Shown here: in pieces, positions 7,824 to 17,737 of the stretch | Position numbering within the stretch: position 1 is the stretch's first letter | Layout: the number at the start of each line of letters is the position of its first letter | Origin: Agarivorans sp. Toyoura001 | Lineage (GTDB): Bacteria; Pseudomonadota; Gammaproteobacteria; Enterobacterales; Celerinatantimonadaceae | Reading direction: 5' to 3' | DNA: 64,000 bases | NCBI RefSeq assembly: GCF_005405585.1 | Contig: NZ_BJEQ01000015.1 | Span: forward strand, 43,316-107,315 | The notes under the pieces: model-generated | Database searches by the model: none | What the model saw: only the letters and a program-made list of their open reading frames with translations | What the model was told of the DNA's origin: nothing | Program-made: the position numbers and the translations under genes

Positions 7824-8149
7824 GATTGAGGGTGAGCCCCATACTCCTTAATTGTTGCCGGGCAATTTTACCTATTAAGCTACTGGGCTGCCATTGATTT
7901 ACTCGATTCCTGCTAAGCAGCAGTGAAATAGCAAATCCATTAATGAATAAGCTGTTCAGTATAAGCGCAGTCTTTTTCTAGCTGGCGGCATGATCAAATG
8001 CTGTTTAAAGACGCAACTCATTCGCCTTACTCGAATTTTGTCTGGTTTGTTTGATTGTCCAAAGCTCAAGGTGTTAAATATAATTTACATCTTTTGATTT
8101 GTATGCCACTTTAACCCTAAGCTGAATAGGCTATGTTTGAGGGAGTATA
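7824..8149. other. Divergent intergenic region between DUF2914 gene and puuD
   Basis: About 326 bases without a credible gene. It should hold the promoters of both flanking genes. A sigma-70-like pair TTGTCC (8055-8060) and TATAAT (8079-8084), with an 18-base spacer, points at puuD, and a PuuR-like box overlaps that -10. Nothing else in the region was recognised. Confidence 0.5.
8075..8089 (+). promoter_or_regulatory. PuuR-like operator overlapping the puuD -10 element
   Basis: TAAATATAATTTACA matches the E. coli PuuR recognition sequence AAAATATAATGAACA (as I remember it) at 12 of 15 positions. It lies on the -10 element TATAAT of the promoter in front of a puuD-puuB-like pair. The placement fits repression in the absence of putrescine. 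Part of the match is the -10 itself, and no puuR gene is in the window, so this is tentative. Confidence 0.4.
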
Positions 8150-8896
8150 TTGATGACAGAAAGCCAAAAGCAACCATTGATAGGTATCATCACCTGCCAT
8201 AAACCACTAGGGCTTTATCAGGTACAAAGTGTTAATCAATTTTATCTGAACGCTTTGGCTGAATATGGCGCGAGCCCAGTGATTTTACCGCATCAACTAA
8301 CAGGTGAAGCGCTGCATTCGCTATTAGCGCAACTGGATGGTGTATTGCTCACCGGCAGTCATTCTAATGTGCATCCAGAGTTGTATGGTGCGACTCACCA
8401 AGAACCGCGTTTAGACGGCGGTAGAGATAGATTAGCTTTTGCTATTGTCGAATATTCTAAACAGCATGCTCTTCCAGTATTGGGTATTTGCCGGGGCTTT
8501 CAAGAGATGAACGTAGCGCTTGGCGGCAGTTTGCACCACAAGGTTTATCAATTAGCGGGTGCGATTGAGCATAGAGAGCCCGAGAGCGAAAACTTTTCAA
8601 TAAAATACGCTGACCAACACTCACTTAAGCTTGCCGAAGACAGTTGGTTGGCTGGTTGGCTTGATTGCCAGAGCATTGAGGTGAACTCTTTGCATAACCA
8701 AGGTGTAAATCGCTTAGCGGATTCATTGATTGTAGAGGCGCAGGCGGAAGACGGCTTAGTGGAAGCTTATCGGCTGGCTCAGCATCCTTTCTTTTATGCC
8801 GTGCAGTGGCACCCTGAATGGCAAGCCACTCGCAACCCGATTTCGCAGGCCATTTTTACCCAGTTTGTTAAAGCGGCTAGCTTACACCAGCAATAG
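8150..8896 (+). CDS. puuD: Gamma-glutamyl-gamma-aminobutyrate hydrolase-like, class I glutamine amidotransferase
   Basis: A 248-residue protein of the PuuD/peptidase C26 group, which releases GABA from gamma-glutamyl-GABA in the Puu putrescine pathway. The catalytic Cys114 sits in LGICRGFQEMN and the His221/Glu223 pair in QWHPEW. The LLTGSHSNVHPELYG segment is typical of PuuD. Tandem ATGs at 8150 and 8153 share a GAGGGA site; the second is equally possible. A PuuB-like oxidoreductase follows by 20 bases, supporting the pathway call. No gamma-glutamylputrescine ligase (PuuA) or dehydrogenase (PuuC) is in the window, so the rest must be encoded elsewhere. Confidence 0.82.
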   Translation: MMTESQKQPLIGIITCHKPLGLYQVQSVNQFYLNALAEYGASPVILPHQLTGEALHSLLAQLDGVLLTGSHSNVHPELYGATHQEPRLDGGRDRLAFAIVEYSKQHALPVLGICRGFQEMNVALGGSLHHKVYQLAGAIEHREPESENFSIKYADQHSLKLAEDSWLAGWLDCQSIEVNSLHNQGVNRLADSLIVEAQAEDGLVEAYRLAQHPFFYAVQWHPEWQATRNPISQAIFTQFVKAASLHQQ

Positions 8897-8916
8897 AGTG
8901 TCGTTAAGGAGTCAAC

Positions 8917-10194
8917 ATGCTTAACCATACCGCTTCGTATTATGCCGCCAGTGCCAACAATACGCGCCAGTTTCCTCAGCTACAGCAGCATATTCGTTGC
9001 GATGTTTGTATTATTGGTGCCGGCTTTAGTGGCTTATCATCGGCGCTGCATTTAGCCGAAAAAGGCTTTCATGTAGTAATACTGGAAAGTGTCAAAGTAG
9101 GCTTTGGCGCCACTGGGCGAAATGGGGGACAAATCGTCAATAGCTACAGTCGAGACGTTGATGTCATTGAGCAGCGTTACGATAAAAATACAGCGCAAGC
9201 GCTTAATGAAATGATCTTTGAGGGCGGCGAGATTATTCGCTCACGAATTGCCGATTACCATATTGAGTGTGACTACCAGCAAGGTGGGGTATTTGCGGCA
9301 TATAATGCCAAGCAACTGAAAGGCTTAGCTGGACAAAAAGCGAACTGGGAGCGCTTTGGTAATCATCAACTTGAGTTATTAGATAAAGCTCAGTTAGCGA
9401 AAGTTGTTGGCACTCAAGCATACCAAGGTGGCTTGTTAGACATGAAAGGCGGGCATATTCATTCGCTTAACTTAGCCTTAGGAGAGGCAGAGGCGATTTT
9501 GTCCTTAGGTGGAGAAATTTACGAGCAGTCTGCAGTGCTTGATTACCAAGCTGGTGAACCAGCTAAAGTGACCACCGAGCATGGCAGCGTAGCGGCTAAC
9601 TATTTGCTGTTTGCTGGAAACGCGTATTTGGGCGAGTTAGAACCCAAGCTAAGTGACAAAGCCATTCGTTGTGGTACTCAAGTGGTGGCTACAGAGCCGC
9701 TGAGTGATGATTTATGTGAGCAATTGCTACCTCAAAACTATTGCGTAGAAGATTGTAATTACCTGTTGGATTATTATCGAATTAGTGGCGACAAGCGCTT
9801 ATTGTTTGGTGGTGGTGTAGTCTATGGGGCAAAGCCTTTGGCCTCAATTGAAAAACAAATTAGACCCAAATTTGAGTCTTTATTTCCGCAGTTAACTGGC
9901 GTAAATATTGATTATGCATGGACCGGTAACTTTTTGCTTACCTATTCACGAATGCCGCAGTTTGGCCGCCTAGATAGCAATATTTATTATCTGCAGGGTT
10001 ATAGTGGTCACGGCTTAACTTGTACCCATTTAGCCGGAAAATTGCTGGCTGAGGTATTAAGTGAGCAATCGCAACGTTTTGATGTATTTGCCTCGCTTAA
10101 TCATTACCGCTTTCCAGGAGGGCGACACCTGCAAGTGCCTTTTACCGCCTTAGGTGCGGTGTATTACAACCTGCGCGATAAGTTGGGAATATAG
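8917..10194 (+). CDS. puuB: FAD-dependent oxidoreductase, gamma-glutamylputrescine oxidase-like
   Basis: A 425-residue DAO-family flavoenzyme. The FAD-binding dinucleotide motif is CIIGAGFSGLSSALHLAEKG (GxGxxG at 34-39, ending in VVILES), followed by GFGATGRNGGQI, which is characteristic of the PuuB/OrdL group. The C-terminal YLQGYSGHGLTCTHLAGKLL closes the FAD site. PuuB oxidises gamma-glutamylputrescine to the aldehyde with release of ammonia and peroxide. The gene follows puuD by 20 bases with an AAGGAG site, so the two are probably one unit. OrdL-like amine oxidases share this pattern, so the exact substrate is inferred from the puuD neighbour. Confidence 0.8.
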   Translation: MLNHTASYYAASANNTRQFPQLQQHIRCDVCIIGAGFSGLSSALHLAEKGFHVVILESVKVGFGATGRNGGQIVNSYSRDVDVIEQRYDKNTAQALNEMIFEGGEIIRSRIADYHIECDYQQGGVFAAYNAKQLKGLAGQKANWERFGNHQLELLDKAQLAKVVGTQAYQGGLLDMKGGHIHSLNLALGEAEAILSLGGEIYEQSAVLDYQAGEPAKVTTEHGSVAANYLLFAGNAYLGELEPKLSDKAIRCGTQVVATEPLSDDLCEQLLPQNYCVEDCNYLLDYYRISGDKRLLFGGGVVYGAKPLASIEKQIRPKFESLFPQLTGVNIDYAWTGNFLLTYSRMPQFGRLDSNIYYLQGYSGHGLTCTHLAGKLLAEVLSEQSQRFDVFASLNHYRFPGGRHLQVPFTALGAVYYNLRDKLGI

Positions 10195-10278
10195 GATGTC
10201 ACCGATTTTATTTTTACGGCGATGTAGCACCGAGCCAAAGACTCGATACATCATGGTATTGTCTTGCGTGCAGTAGCG

Positions 10279-11295
10279 CTAAGTGGCGTTTTGGAGTTGC
10301 TTGTGTACCGCTACAGAGTCGCGTTTTACCAGGGTAGGTACGTATTTATGAATGGGCGCTACGGGCTCTCCAGCGGCTAAGGCTAAAGACATTTCAGCAG
10401 CCTCCATCGCCATCATCTCAATGGGGTAGCGCATGGTGGTGAGTTTTGGCCGTAAATAGCGTGATAGCAGCACGTCATCAAAACCAATGACCGATACATC
10501 TTCAGGGACTCGATAACCGTTATCGCACAATACGGTGATAGCCCCAGACGCCATTGAATCGTTGTAAACAATCAGAGCTGAAAAGTCTAAACCACGTGCC
10601 AATAAATTTTGTGCGGCAATTTCGCCGCCAATTTCATTGGGATCTGATGATGCAATAGCGTGTTCCGATAACGGCATACCATGCTCACTTAAAGCGGCCT
10701 TTGCGCCTTGTAAGCGTAAACGTGGATCTTCGATGTCGTAGTTGCTGGTAATGCAGGCAATGTTTTCGTGGCCTTGTGCTAGCAAGTGCCTAGCGGCTGC
10801 TTCGCCACCAGCTTGGTTGTCTAACCATACGCAGCGATGAGCGATCTCTGGAATATAACGGTTAATCAGTACCATTGCCGGTACAGCTTCTGCGTAGTCA
10901 ATTAAGGCTTGATTACTCAAGGCCTTAGAATGCACAACGAGAGCTTGGCAGCGCTGTTCCAGCAAGGTTTCAATAGCGCGTTTTTCACTTTCGGCACTCA
11001 CTAAGCCGTTGCTAATGAGCAACTGAATGTTGTTATTGCGAGTGACCTTTTCAACGCCGCCAGCAAGGGTGGCAAAAAACGGGTCGGTCAATTCGCTAAA
11101 TACTAAACCAAGAGTAGGATTGGTTTGAGTGACTAAGGCTCGCGCATTGGCGTTGGGGCGATAACCCAGTTCTAGCATCACCTTTTTCACTAAATCACGG
11201 TTTTTGGCGCTAACCTTAGGACCATTGTTTACCACGCGTGATACGGTGGCGACAGAAACACCGGCGGCAGCTGCTACGTCTTTAATTGTGGCCAT
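10279..11295 (-). CDS. LacI-family repressor of the GalR/GalS type
   Basis: A 338-residue regulator. The N-terminal helix-turn-helix MATIKDVAAAAGVSVATVSRVVN plus hinge (ALV at about 53-55) precedes a periplasmic-binding-like core. Several core stretches, such as the one around EQRCQALVVHSKALS and MVLINRYIPEIAHRCVWLDN, read very like E. coli GalR/GalS, so galactose or a galactose-derived sugar is a fair effector guess. A GalR-like operator lies upstream at 11421-11436, consistent with autoregulation. No sugar genes are adjacent, so the regulon lies elsewhere. An AGAAT/GGAG site precedes the start. Confidence 0.85.
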   Translation of the reverse strand: MATIKDVAAAAGVSVATVSRVVNNGPKVSAKNRDLVKKVMLELGYRPNANARALVTQTNPTLGLVFSELTDPFFATLAGGVEKVTRNNNIQLLISNGLVSAESEKRAIETLLEQRCQALVVHSKALSNQALIDYAEAVPAMVLINRYIPEIAHRCVWLDNQAGGEAAARHLLAQGHENIACITSNYDIEDPRLRLQGAKAALSEHGMPLSEHAIASSDPNEIGGEIAAQNLLARGLDFSALIVYNDSMASGAITVLCDNGYRVPEDVSVIGFDDVLLSRYLRPKLTTMRYPIEMMAMEAAEMSLALAAGEPVAPIHKYVPTLVKRDSVAVHKQLQNAT

Positions 11296-11603
11296 TTATT
11301 CTCCAAAAACTAATCGATTCATGACTTGGCTCGCTTACCTAAAGTAAGGTATTGCACCTGCGTCACTCACTGTGACATTACGCCATGTTGTATCACTAAT
11401 TTAACAAATGTCAGCTTAATGTGGAAACGTTTTCCTTGGCAGTTGGCGCTTATCCCTGATATTGGGCGTTTTAGCTTACATTCCATGAGCAACTTGCAGC
11501 TGTTTGATAAGTGTTAAGAAAGTTGTTGGCTACGCTTGCCGAGCAAGCCATAGCCGCTTAAAGTAGCGCTAGATGTACAATGCTAAATTTTAAGGAGCGC
11601 TGA
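11296..11603. other. Divergent intergenic region between GalR-type repressor and hemB
   Basis: About 308 bases with no convincing gene. It holds the GalR-like operator at 11421-11436, a second AATCGATT core at 11312-11319 close to the repressor start, a small inverted repeat GTCAC-N5-GTGAC at 11362-11376, and the AAGGAG site of hemB at 11592-11597. A 63-codon frame here has no ribosome-binding site or family resemblance. Confidence 0.5.
11421..11436. promoter_or_regulatory. GalR/GalS-type operator
   Basis: GTGGAAACGTTTTCCT fits the GalR/GalS consensus GTGNAANCGNTTNCAC at 10 of 12 fixed positions; only the last two bases differ. It lies 126 bases upstream of a GalR/GalS-type repressor gene. 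That supports autoregulation; an effect on hemB, 168 bases away on the other side, is possible but unsupported. Confidence 0.6.
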
Positions 11604-12611
<1,008 letters not shown>

Positions 12612-12651
12612 TTATGTCCCTCATAAATGGCCTGAATGTGCGTAATTTCTA

Positions 12652-13944
12652 ATGAAAAAGCTGTTAGTTTCACTCTTCGCTTTGGTGCTTATACTTTCGC
12701 TGGCAATTGCCAGCGTAGTTGTCTTAAGTGTATCTAAGCAAGCCTCTATTTCTACCCCTAGATCGGTAAGCCCGCAACAAGTGGCGGATGCTAAACAATG
12801 GCTGCAAAGTAATGTAGTCCAGTTTAGTAAGGCCCAGCAAGCTAAAGATATTCAGTTAAGCCAGCAGCAAATGCAGGGGCTGTTAGCCTTGGCGTCTAAA
12901 GCTTTTAGTGGCTTAAATGCAGAAGCGCATTTTGCGCCAGAGTATTTGCAGCTTCAGGCAAGCGTTGCTCTCCCTAAGGGGATCTACCATGGGTATATTA
13001 ACAGCCATATTACGCTGTTATCCTCTGCTGAAGGTTTGCGGTTTGGTGATTGGCAAATTGGTGGGCTACGGCTACCCGGAAGCATTGCTAAAGCATTGTT
13101 AACCCGTGGTTTGGAGGCGCTGTTTCCCGAGCTTCAATTTGAAGAGTTGATAGCTGGGCTTAGTCAGGTAGACATTGACGCTCAGCAAGTTAGCGCCAAG
13201 GTGCAACCAGTGGCTGACTTAGGTGTGCGTGTGGCTAGCGTGTATAAAAATGTTAGTCAGTGGCAAAACCCTGGCGTGAGTAAGCTGCCCGTAGACGTGT
13301 ATTACCAAAAACTGCTGACACTTAGTCAACAATATGGCCAACAGCAGACTATTTCACTTTACGATTATCTTTACCCCTTAAGTTTTGATGTAGCAATGCG
13401 TGGCGAACAAGGGGAGCTGTTAACCGAGCAGCAGGCGCTAGTATGGGCTATGGCGATGTTTTTCAGCCAAGGACCTTTTCAACAGTTAATAGCCCAGCGT
13501 TTTGAACAACAGATAAGCTTACAAGCCGCCCCTACTAATGTGACTTTAGCAGGGCGTAGAGACCTACTCTTGCACTTTGTTTACTCGGCTGGATTGAGCA
13601 TGGCTGGAGAACAAGGATTTAGTGCGTCTATTGGTGAATTTAAAGAGCTGTTTGACTCGCTCGAGGGCGGGAGCGGCTTTAGCTTTGCTGATTTGGCCGC
13701 CGATAAGGCAGGTATTGTATTTGCCGAAACGGCGAAACAAAAAAGCAAAGCAAAACAGTTTTTAACTGTGATGCGCAATGCGCGTTCCGAAGAGGCATTT
13801 TTTCCGCGAATTGATGATCTTACTGAAGGTATTAGCGAGCCTGATTTTGCTCACATCTACGGTTCAACTGATTCTGAGTTGTATCAGCAGAAAGTATTTT
13901 TTATCGATCAGCGGATTGCTAATCTTCCGGCATTTAAGGACTAG
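12652..13944 (+). CDS. Conserved-looking anchored or exported protein of unknown function
   Basis: I do not recognise a family in this 430-residue protein. It has one N-terminal hydrophobic segment (about residues 4-28), a signal anchor or uncleaved signal peptide, and then an almost entirely soluble, Gln-rich body. The body suggests a beta-rich middle (about 110-190, with alternating hydrophobics) and a helical end; no catalytic motif stands out. It begins 40 bases after hemB without a strong ribosome-binding site and may be co-transcribed. The length, normal base composition and clean frame argue that it is real. Confidence 0.7.
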   Translation: MKKLLVSLFALVLILSLAIASVVVLSVSKQASISTPRSVSPQQVADAKQWLQSNVVQFSKAQQAKDIQLSQQQMQGLLALASKAFSGLNAEAHFAPEYLQLQASVALPKGIYHGYINSHITLLSSAEGLRFGDWQIGGLRLPGSIAKALLTRGLEALFPELQFEELIAGLSQVDIDAQQVSAKVQPVADLGVRVASVYKNVSQWQNPGVSKLPVDVYYQKLLTLSQQYGQQQTISLYDYLYPLSFDVAMRGEQGELLTEQQALVWAMAMFFSQGPFQQLIAQRFEQQISLQAAPTNVTLAGRRDLLLHFVYSAGLSMAGEQGFSASIGEFKELFDSLEGGSGFSFADLAADKAGIVFAETAKQKSKAKQFLTVMRNARSEEAFFPRIDDLTEGISEPDFAHIYGSTDSELYQQKVFFIDQRIANLPAFKD

Positions 13945-13980
13945 GGTAATCACGAGGCTGTTGTTATTTACCATCAAGGT

Positions 13981-14880
13981 TTAGGCGAAAATCAATAAAG
14001 CGCTACCCAAAACACATAAGGCAGCGCTGCACCACGCCGAGCGAGTGGGTGCTTGTTTGGTGACAATCCATAACAAAGGTAATACCAATACTGGTGAGGT
14101 CGAAGACAATAGTGCGACGACGGATACGTCGCCATAGCGTAAAGCAAATAACATAAGAGTCATGCCTACAGCCATGGCTAAAAAGCCATTGGTGGCAATC
14201 ATCATAAAGAGTCTTGAGTTAAGAGGATTTTGGGCTCGGGCTAGTTTATTGCCACTTAACCACAACAGCCAATGAGCAGAAAAAGCACTAAACATGCGCA
14301 AAGCGGAGCCTGCCACCGGGTCTATTTGAGAAAACTCTGGTGCACTCATTAAAGGCTTGAGCATTACCGTACCCAAGCTTTGACATAGTGCAGCAGTTAA
14401 ACCCAAGGCCACAGCAATACCTACCGGACCGGAAATCTTCTCCCAACTATGTTGGTCGGGTTTGCGGCCAAAGGCTACCGCTAAGGCTACACCCAAAAAT
14501 AAGCAGCCTGCGCCTAGTAACGACCAGCCAAATAGCGCTTCATTAAAAAGCCATACTCCCAAAAACGCCGAAAATGCCGCATGGCAAGCAAATAGCAAAC
14601 TCGCTCGCCTGGGGCCAAGCCGATTCATGCAGGCAAATAAGGCGGTATCTCCAACAAACACTCCAATAAAACCAGACAAGGCAAACAGACTCGCTTGCTC
14701 TAGGGTTATCACTTGCCATTGGTTGTTGAACAAGGCTGCACTAAGTAGCATTACGCTGACTAAACCCATGCGCCAACGGCTATAAGCAAAGGCGCCAAGC
14801 TGGCGGCTAGGAGTGACCGATATTAAGCTAGTGCATGCCCATAAAGCAGCCGCCAAAAGGGCTAACCATTCGTAGTTCAC
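13981..14880 (-). CDS. EamA/DMT-family transporter
   Basis: A 299-residue integral membrane protein with about ten hydrophobic helices arranged as two repeats, the EamA (drug/metabolite transporter) pattern. The first repeat includes GFIGVFVGDTALFACMNRLG, and the second ends in LLSSTSPVLVLPLLWIVTKQ followed by a last helix. The substrate cannot be read from sequence; relatives export amino acids or metabolites. It converges on the unknown gene after hemB and lies downstream of the diguanylate cyclase gene on the same strand. Confidence 0.85.
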   Translation of the reverse strand: MNYEWLALLAAALWACTSLISVTPSRQLGAFAYSRWRMGLVSVMLLSAALFNNQWQVITLEQASLFALSGFIGVFVGDTALFACMNRLGPRRASLLFACHAAFSAFLGVWLFNEALFGWSLLGAGCLFLGVALAVAFGRKPDQHSWEKISGPVGIAVALGLTAALCQSLGTVMLKPLMSAPEFSQIDPVAGSALRMFSAFSAHWLLWLSGNKLARAQNPLNSRLFMMIATNGFLAMAVGMTLMLFALRYGDVSVVALLSSTSPVLVLPLLWIVTKQAPTRSAWCSAALCVLGSALLIFA

Positions 14881-14929
14881 AGATGAATCCTAAAGTTGGC
14901 GTTTGCAAAAACAGAGGCGTTGATTGCGT

Positions 14930-16003
14930 TTAAGCGGGCATTGCTTGTGTTTGGTCGGTCCAAAATGCCACAAAGGTATTGCGCCCGTTCCGTTTGGCAG
15001 CATACATGGCATTGTCTGCGTCAATCAATAGTCTGGAAAGGTCTTTTCTTTGGGTTTCAAAGGCAATACCCATGCTAATGCTGATGGGGGTGTTATGTTG
15101 CTGGTGTAACCAGGCGTTATTGGCCACGTGACGGACGATTTTTCTGGCGAGGGTTTGCGCTTGCTGGCGTTTGCAATTGGGCCACAATATACAAAATTCA
15201 TCGCCACCAAATCGAGCAAACTTTGCTTCTTCTGGCAACACTTGTCGCACGCAGGCCACAACATGTTTTAAGGCTTGGTCGCCGGCGTGGTGGCCAAAGT
15301 GGTCGTTAATGGCTTTAAACTTATCAATATCAAAAAGCATGACTGCCATGCTGAAAACCGACTCATTTTCCAATTTTAGTTGGCGCTCTAACTCGCGACG
15401 ATTTAATACGTTGGTCAGAGAGTCGATACGAGCTTGTTTAGCTAAGTGCTGGTGGGCACGCTGGGTATCAATAGAAAACAATTTGGCCACTAGACTCAGC
15501 AATATGGCGCAGTTGATAAATACCAACGCCATTGAGCTTTGTTGCTGTTCTAGATCGCTTGGAAACATTGGGGCGTTTGGCCAATAAAATATGGCTAAAA
15601 AGGCTACCGAAATAAGCACCAAAATAGCATTGCGAATCGATGGTTTGTCTTGCCAGAGTAAAAAAGCCACTGGGTATAGCACAATGAGGTGGAAGAAGAT
15701 TAGCGATTCAATGCCAAACCAGCGTGTAGACGCGAGGGTGACGTCTAATACAAATACCGTTAGCATCCAAGCTCGAGCAAGGTCATTCTGATTTAGCCAA
15801 TTGAGTAACAGCGTAATGCAATAACCGACAATAACCATCGCGTTTACTAGCCAAAATTCAGCAACATTTATCTGGTACTCAGAGGCTTGAACAGCCACGT
15901 TGAGCATCAACAATGGTAGACCAATAACAATAAATAAATTGGTCATTCGCACTGCGTGGCGCTTTCCTTTGCGCGTGCCAATGTTGAGAATTTTATTGAG
16001 CAA
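14930..16003 (-). CDS. Membrane-bound diguanylate cyclase (GGDEF)
   Basis: Makes the second messenger cyclic di-GMP from two GTP. The 357 residues comprise an N-terminal membrane domain of about six helices (residues 20-175) and a GGDEF domain. In the GGDEF domain, DSLTNVLNRRELE (194-206), FDIDKFKAINDHFGH (224-238) and GGDEF (266-270) are all intact, so the enzyme should be active. The inhibitory I-site RxxD, which would end five residues before GGDEF, reads PEEA, so product feedback at this site is unlikely. The sensory signal of the membrane part is unknown. There is no EAL domain. Confidence 0.92.
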   Translation of the reverse strand: MLNKILNIGTRKGKRHAVRMTNLFIVIGLPLLMLNVAVQASEYQINVAEFWLVNAMVIVGYCITLLLNWLNQNDLARAWMLTVFVLDVTLASTRWFGIESLIFFHLIVLYPVAFLLWQDKPSIRNAILVLISVAFLAIFYWPNAPMFPSDLEQQQSSMALVFINCAILLSLVAKLFSIDTQRAHQHLAKQARIDSLTNVLNRRELERQLKLENESVFSMAVMLFDIDKFKAINDHFGHHAGDQALKHVVACVRQVLPEEAKFARFGGDEFCILWPNCKRQQAQTLARKIVRHVANNAWLHQQHNTPISISMGIAFETQRKDLSRLLIDADNAMYAAKRNGRNTFVAFWTDQTQAMPA

Positions 16004-16111
16004 CCGTGATCCTTACAGCTTCTACTCTAATGAACGCTTATTTTAAAAGACTTCAAATGAAACTAATGTGAAACAGCTTAAATCGTCGCCGTTTTATCAC
16101 CAACAAAATAG

Positions 16112-16141
16112 GCAGCGGTGTAAAGCTAGCTACACCGCTGC
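16112..16141 (-). terminator. Rho-independent terminator of purEK
   Basis: An 11-bp perfect stem (GCAGCGGTGTA, loop of 8, TACACCGCTGC) lies just past the purK stop. Read leftward it is followed by CTATTTTGTT, a modest U-rich tail. Confidence 0.75.
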
Positions 16142-16148
16142 TGTATTG

Positions 16149-17225
16149 CTAGTCTAGGTGCTTGATCAACCATTCAATGGCGTCGGCATAAACCGGTGTC
16201 ATTAAAGGTTCTAGCTGCGCTAAGCTTGCAAGCAGCTGGCTTCTGTTGGCAATGCTAATGTTGATATGCCCTACTTTACGTCCTGGGCGTACGTCTTTGC
16301 CGTACCAAAACACTTCTATGCCAGGCACACTTAACCATTGCTTGTTAAAATCTACCCCAATAAGGTTAAGCATAACGCTTTGGGTTTTCACTAGTGGTTG
16401 TACTAAAGGTAAATCGGCCACTGCGCGAATATGTGCTTCAAATTGGCTTAAGCTTGAACCCGCTTGGGTCCAATGGCCACTATTGTGAACCCGTGGAGCA
16501 ATTTCATTAATCAGCAGTTGATCGCCAACCTGGAAACACTCCATGGTCATTACACCCACATAATCGAGTCCATCCATTAGTTTACCAAGCATGGCTTCGG
16601 CTTGGCTCTGAAGCCGCGCTTTGCTGGCTACTGGAGAAACCGTGGCTAGCAGAATACCCTCGTGGTGCTGGTTAATGGCCAGTGGGTAAAACGCTGTGTC
16701 GCCGTTAGCGTGGCGCATTCCAATTAGTGATACTTCTTCATCAAAATTGATGGCTTGCTCAGCAATACAATGGTCGAGCCAGTCTTGAGGAATAGCACGT
16801 TGCTCTGCGTTACCTTGCTGTTTTAGCCAGTGCTGGCCTTTACCATCGTAACCACCAGAGCGCTGCTTTAACAACACTCGTTCGCCAAGCTCGGCAAATA
16901 AGTGCTCGGCACTGTGTTTTTGTTTAACATCTACCCAAGGCGCTGTGGCAAGGCCTAGGGAGTCGAGCAGTTTTTTCTGGCTTGCGCGGTCGGCCAATTG
17001 GGCTAAGGCTGGGCCATTTAGAAAGCGCGGGTGTTGAGTTAGTTGCTCAGTCGCCGATGTTACCGGCCAGTGCTCGCGCTCAACGGTGATAATGTCGTTG
17101 TCGGCGATAGCAAAAGTGCCTGTCTCATCGGTTTCAATTGGGCAAACTTCTATGTTGAGCGGCTGGGCAGCATGCTTCAACATGGCACCAAGTTGGCCAG
17201 CGCCTAAGATCCAAATTTTGTTCAT
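16149..17225 (-). CDS. purK: N5-carboxyaminoimidazole ribonucleotide synthase
   Basis: An ATP-grasp enzyme of purine synthesis that carboxylates AIR with ATP and bicarbonate, handing N5-CAIR to PurE. The N-terminus MNKIWILGAGQLGAMLKHAA is the family signature. ATP-grasp elements include GERVLLKQRSGGYDGKGQHW and the metal-binding stretch VMTMECFQVGDQLLINEIAPRVHNSGH. I take the ATG at 17225, giving 358 residues, because an AGGTGAG site lies at the right distance and the family begins just before the GxGQLG motif. A GTG at 17234 would add three residues. It follows purE closely and the two form the usual purEK operon. Confidence 0.96.
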   Translation of the reverse strand: MNKIWILGAGQLGAMLKHAAQPLNIEVCPIETDETGTFAIADNDIITVEREHWPVTSATEQLTQHPRFLNGPALAQLADRASQKKLLDSLGLATAPWVDVKQKHSAEHLFAELGERVLLKQRSGGYDGKGQHWLKQQGNAEQRAIPQDWLDHCIAEQAINFDEEVSLIGMRHANGDTAFYPLAINQHHEGILLATVSPVASKARLQSQAEAMLGKLMDGLDYVGVMTMECFQVGDQLLINEIAPRVHNSGHWTQAGSSLSQFEAHIRAVADLPLVQPLVKTQSVMLNLIGVDFNKQWLSVPGIEVFWYGKDVRPGRKVGHINISIANRSQLLASLAQLEPLMTPVYADAIEWLIKHLD

Positions 17226-17239
17226 TGTACTCACCTAAC

Positions 17240-17737
17240 TTACTCGGCTACTCGTGGATCTGGGTGGGCTAACACGGTTTCAGTTTGCGTGGTGCGAAAA
17301 TGTTCAATGCGCTCGGCTAACTCTGCATTGGTCGTCGCTAAAATTTGAGCGGCAAACAAACCTGCGTTGTAAGCACCTGCGGTGCCAATAGCCAAGGTAC
17401 CAACTGCTACACCTTTAGGCATTTGGGCAATTGATAACAAGCTGTCCATGCCATTTAAAGCTTTGCTTTGAACGGGAACACCTAGCACTGGTAAGCGCGT
17501 TTTTGAGGCGACCATACCGGGTAAATGTGCTGCGCCGCCTGCGCCGCCAATAATAACCTTAATGCCGCGGTCAGCTGCGTTAGCTGAAAATTCCATAAGC
17601 TTGTCGGGAGTACGGTGAGCGCTAACCACTTCAACCTCAAATTCAACGCCTAATTGTTCTAGAACTTGGGCGGCGTTTTCCATTGTTGGCCAATCACTTT
17701 TTGAACCCATGATGATGGCAACTTGCGGTTGTGGCAT
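17240..17737 (-). CDS. purE: N5-carboxyaminoimidazole ribonucleotide mutase
   Basis: Converts N5-CAIR to CAIR in de novo purine synthesis, directly after PurK. The 165 residues contain the diagnostic [16 protein letters not shown] near the start, [13 protein letters not shown], and [19 protein letters not shown], the phosphate and base-binding loops of class I PurE. It is the first gene of the leftward purEK unit and has a GAGGAG-type site before the ATG. No convincing PurR operator was found upstream. Confidence 0.97.
   Translation of the reverse strand: MPQPQVAIIMGSKSDWPTMENAAQVLEQLGVEFEVEVVSAHRTPDKLMEFSANAADRGIKVIIGGAGGAAHLPGMVASKTRLPVLGVPVQSKALNGMDSLLSIAQMPKGVAVGTLAIGTAGAYNAGLFAAQILATTNAELAERIEHFRTTQTETVLAHPDPRVAE

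Noticed and set aside
11326..11517. 63-codon plus-strand frame between the GalR-type gene and hemB
   Set aside because: No ribosome-binding site, odd composition, and it spans the operator region.
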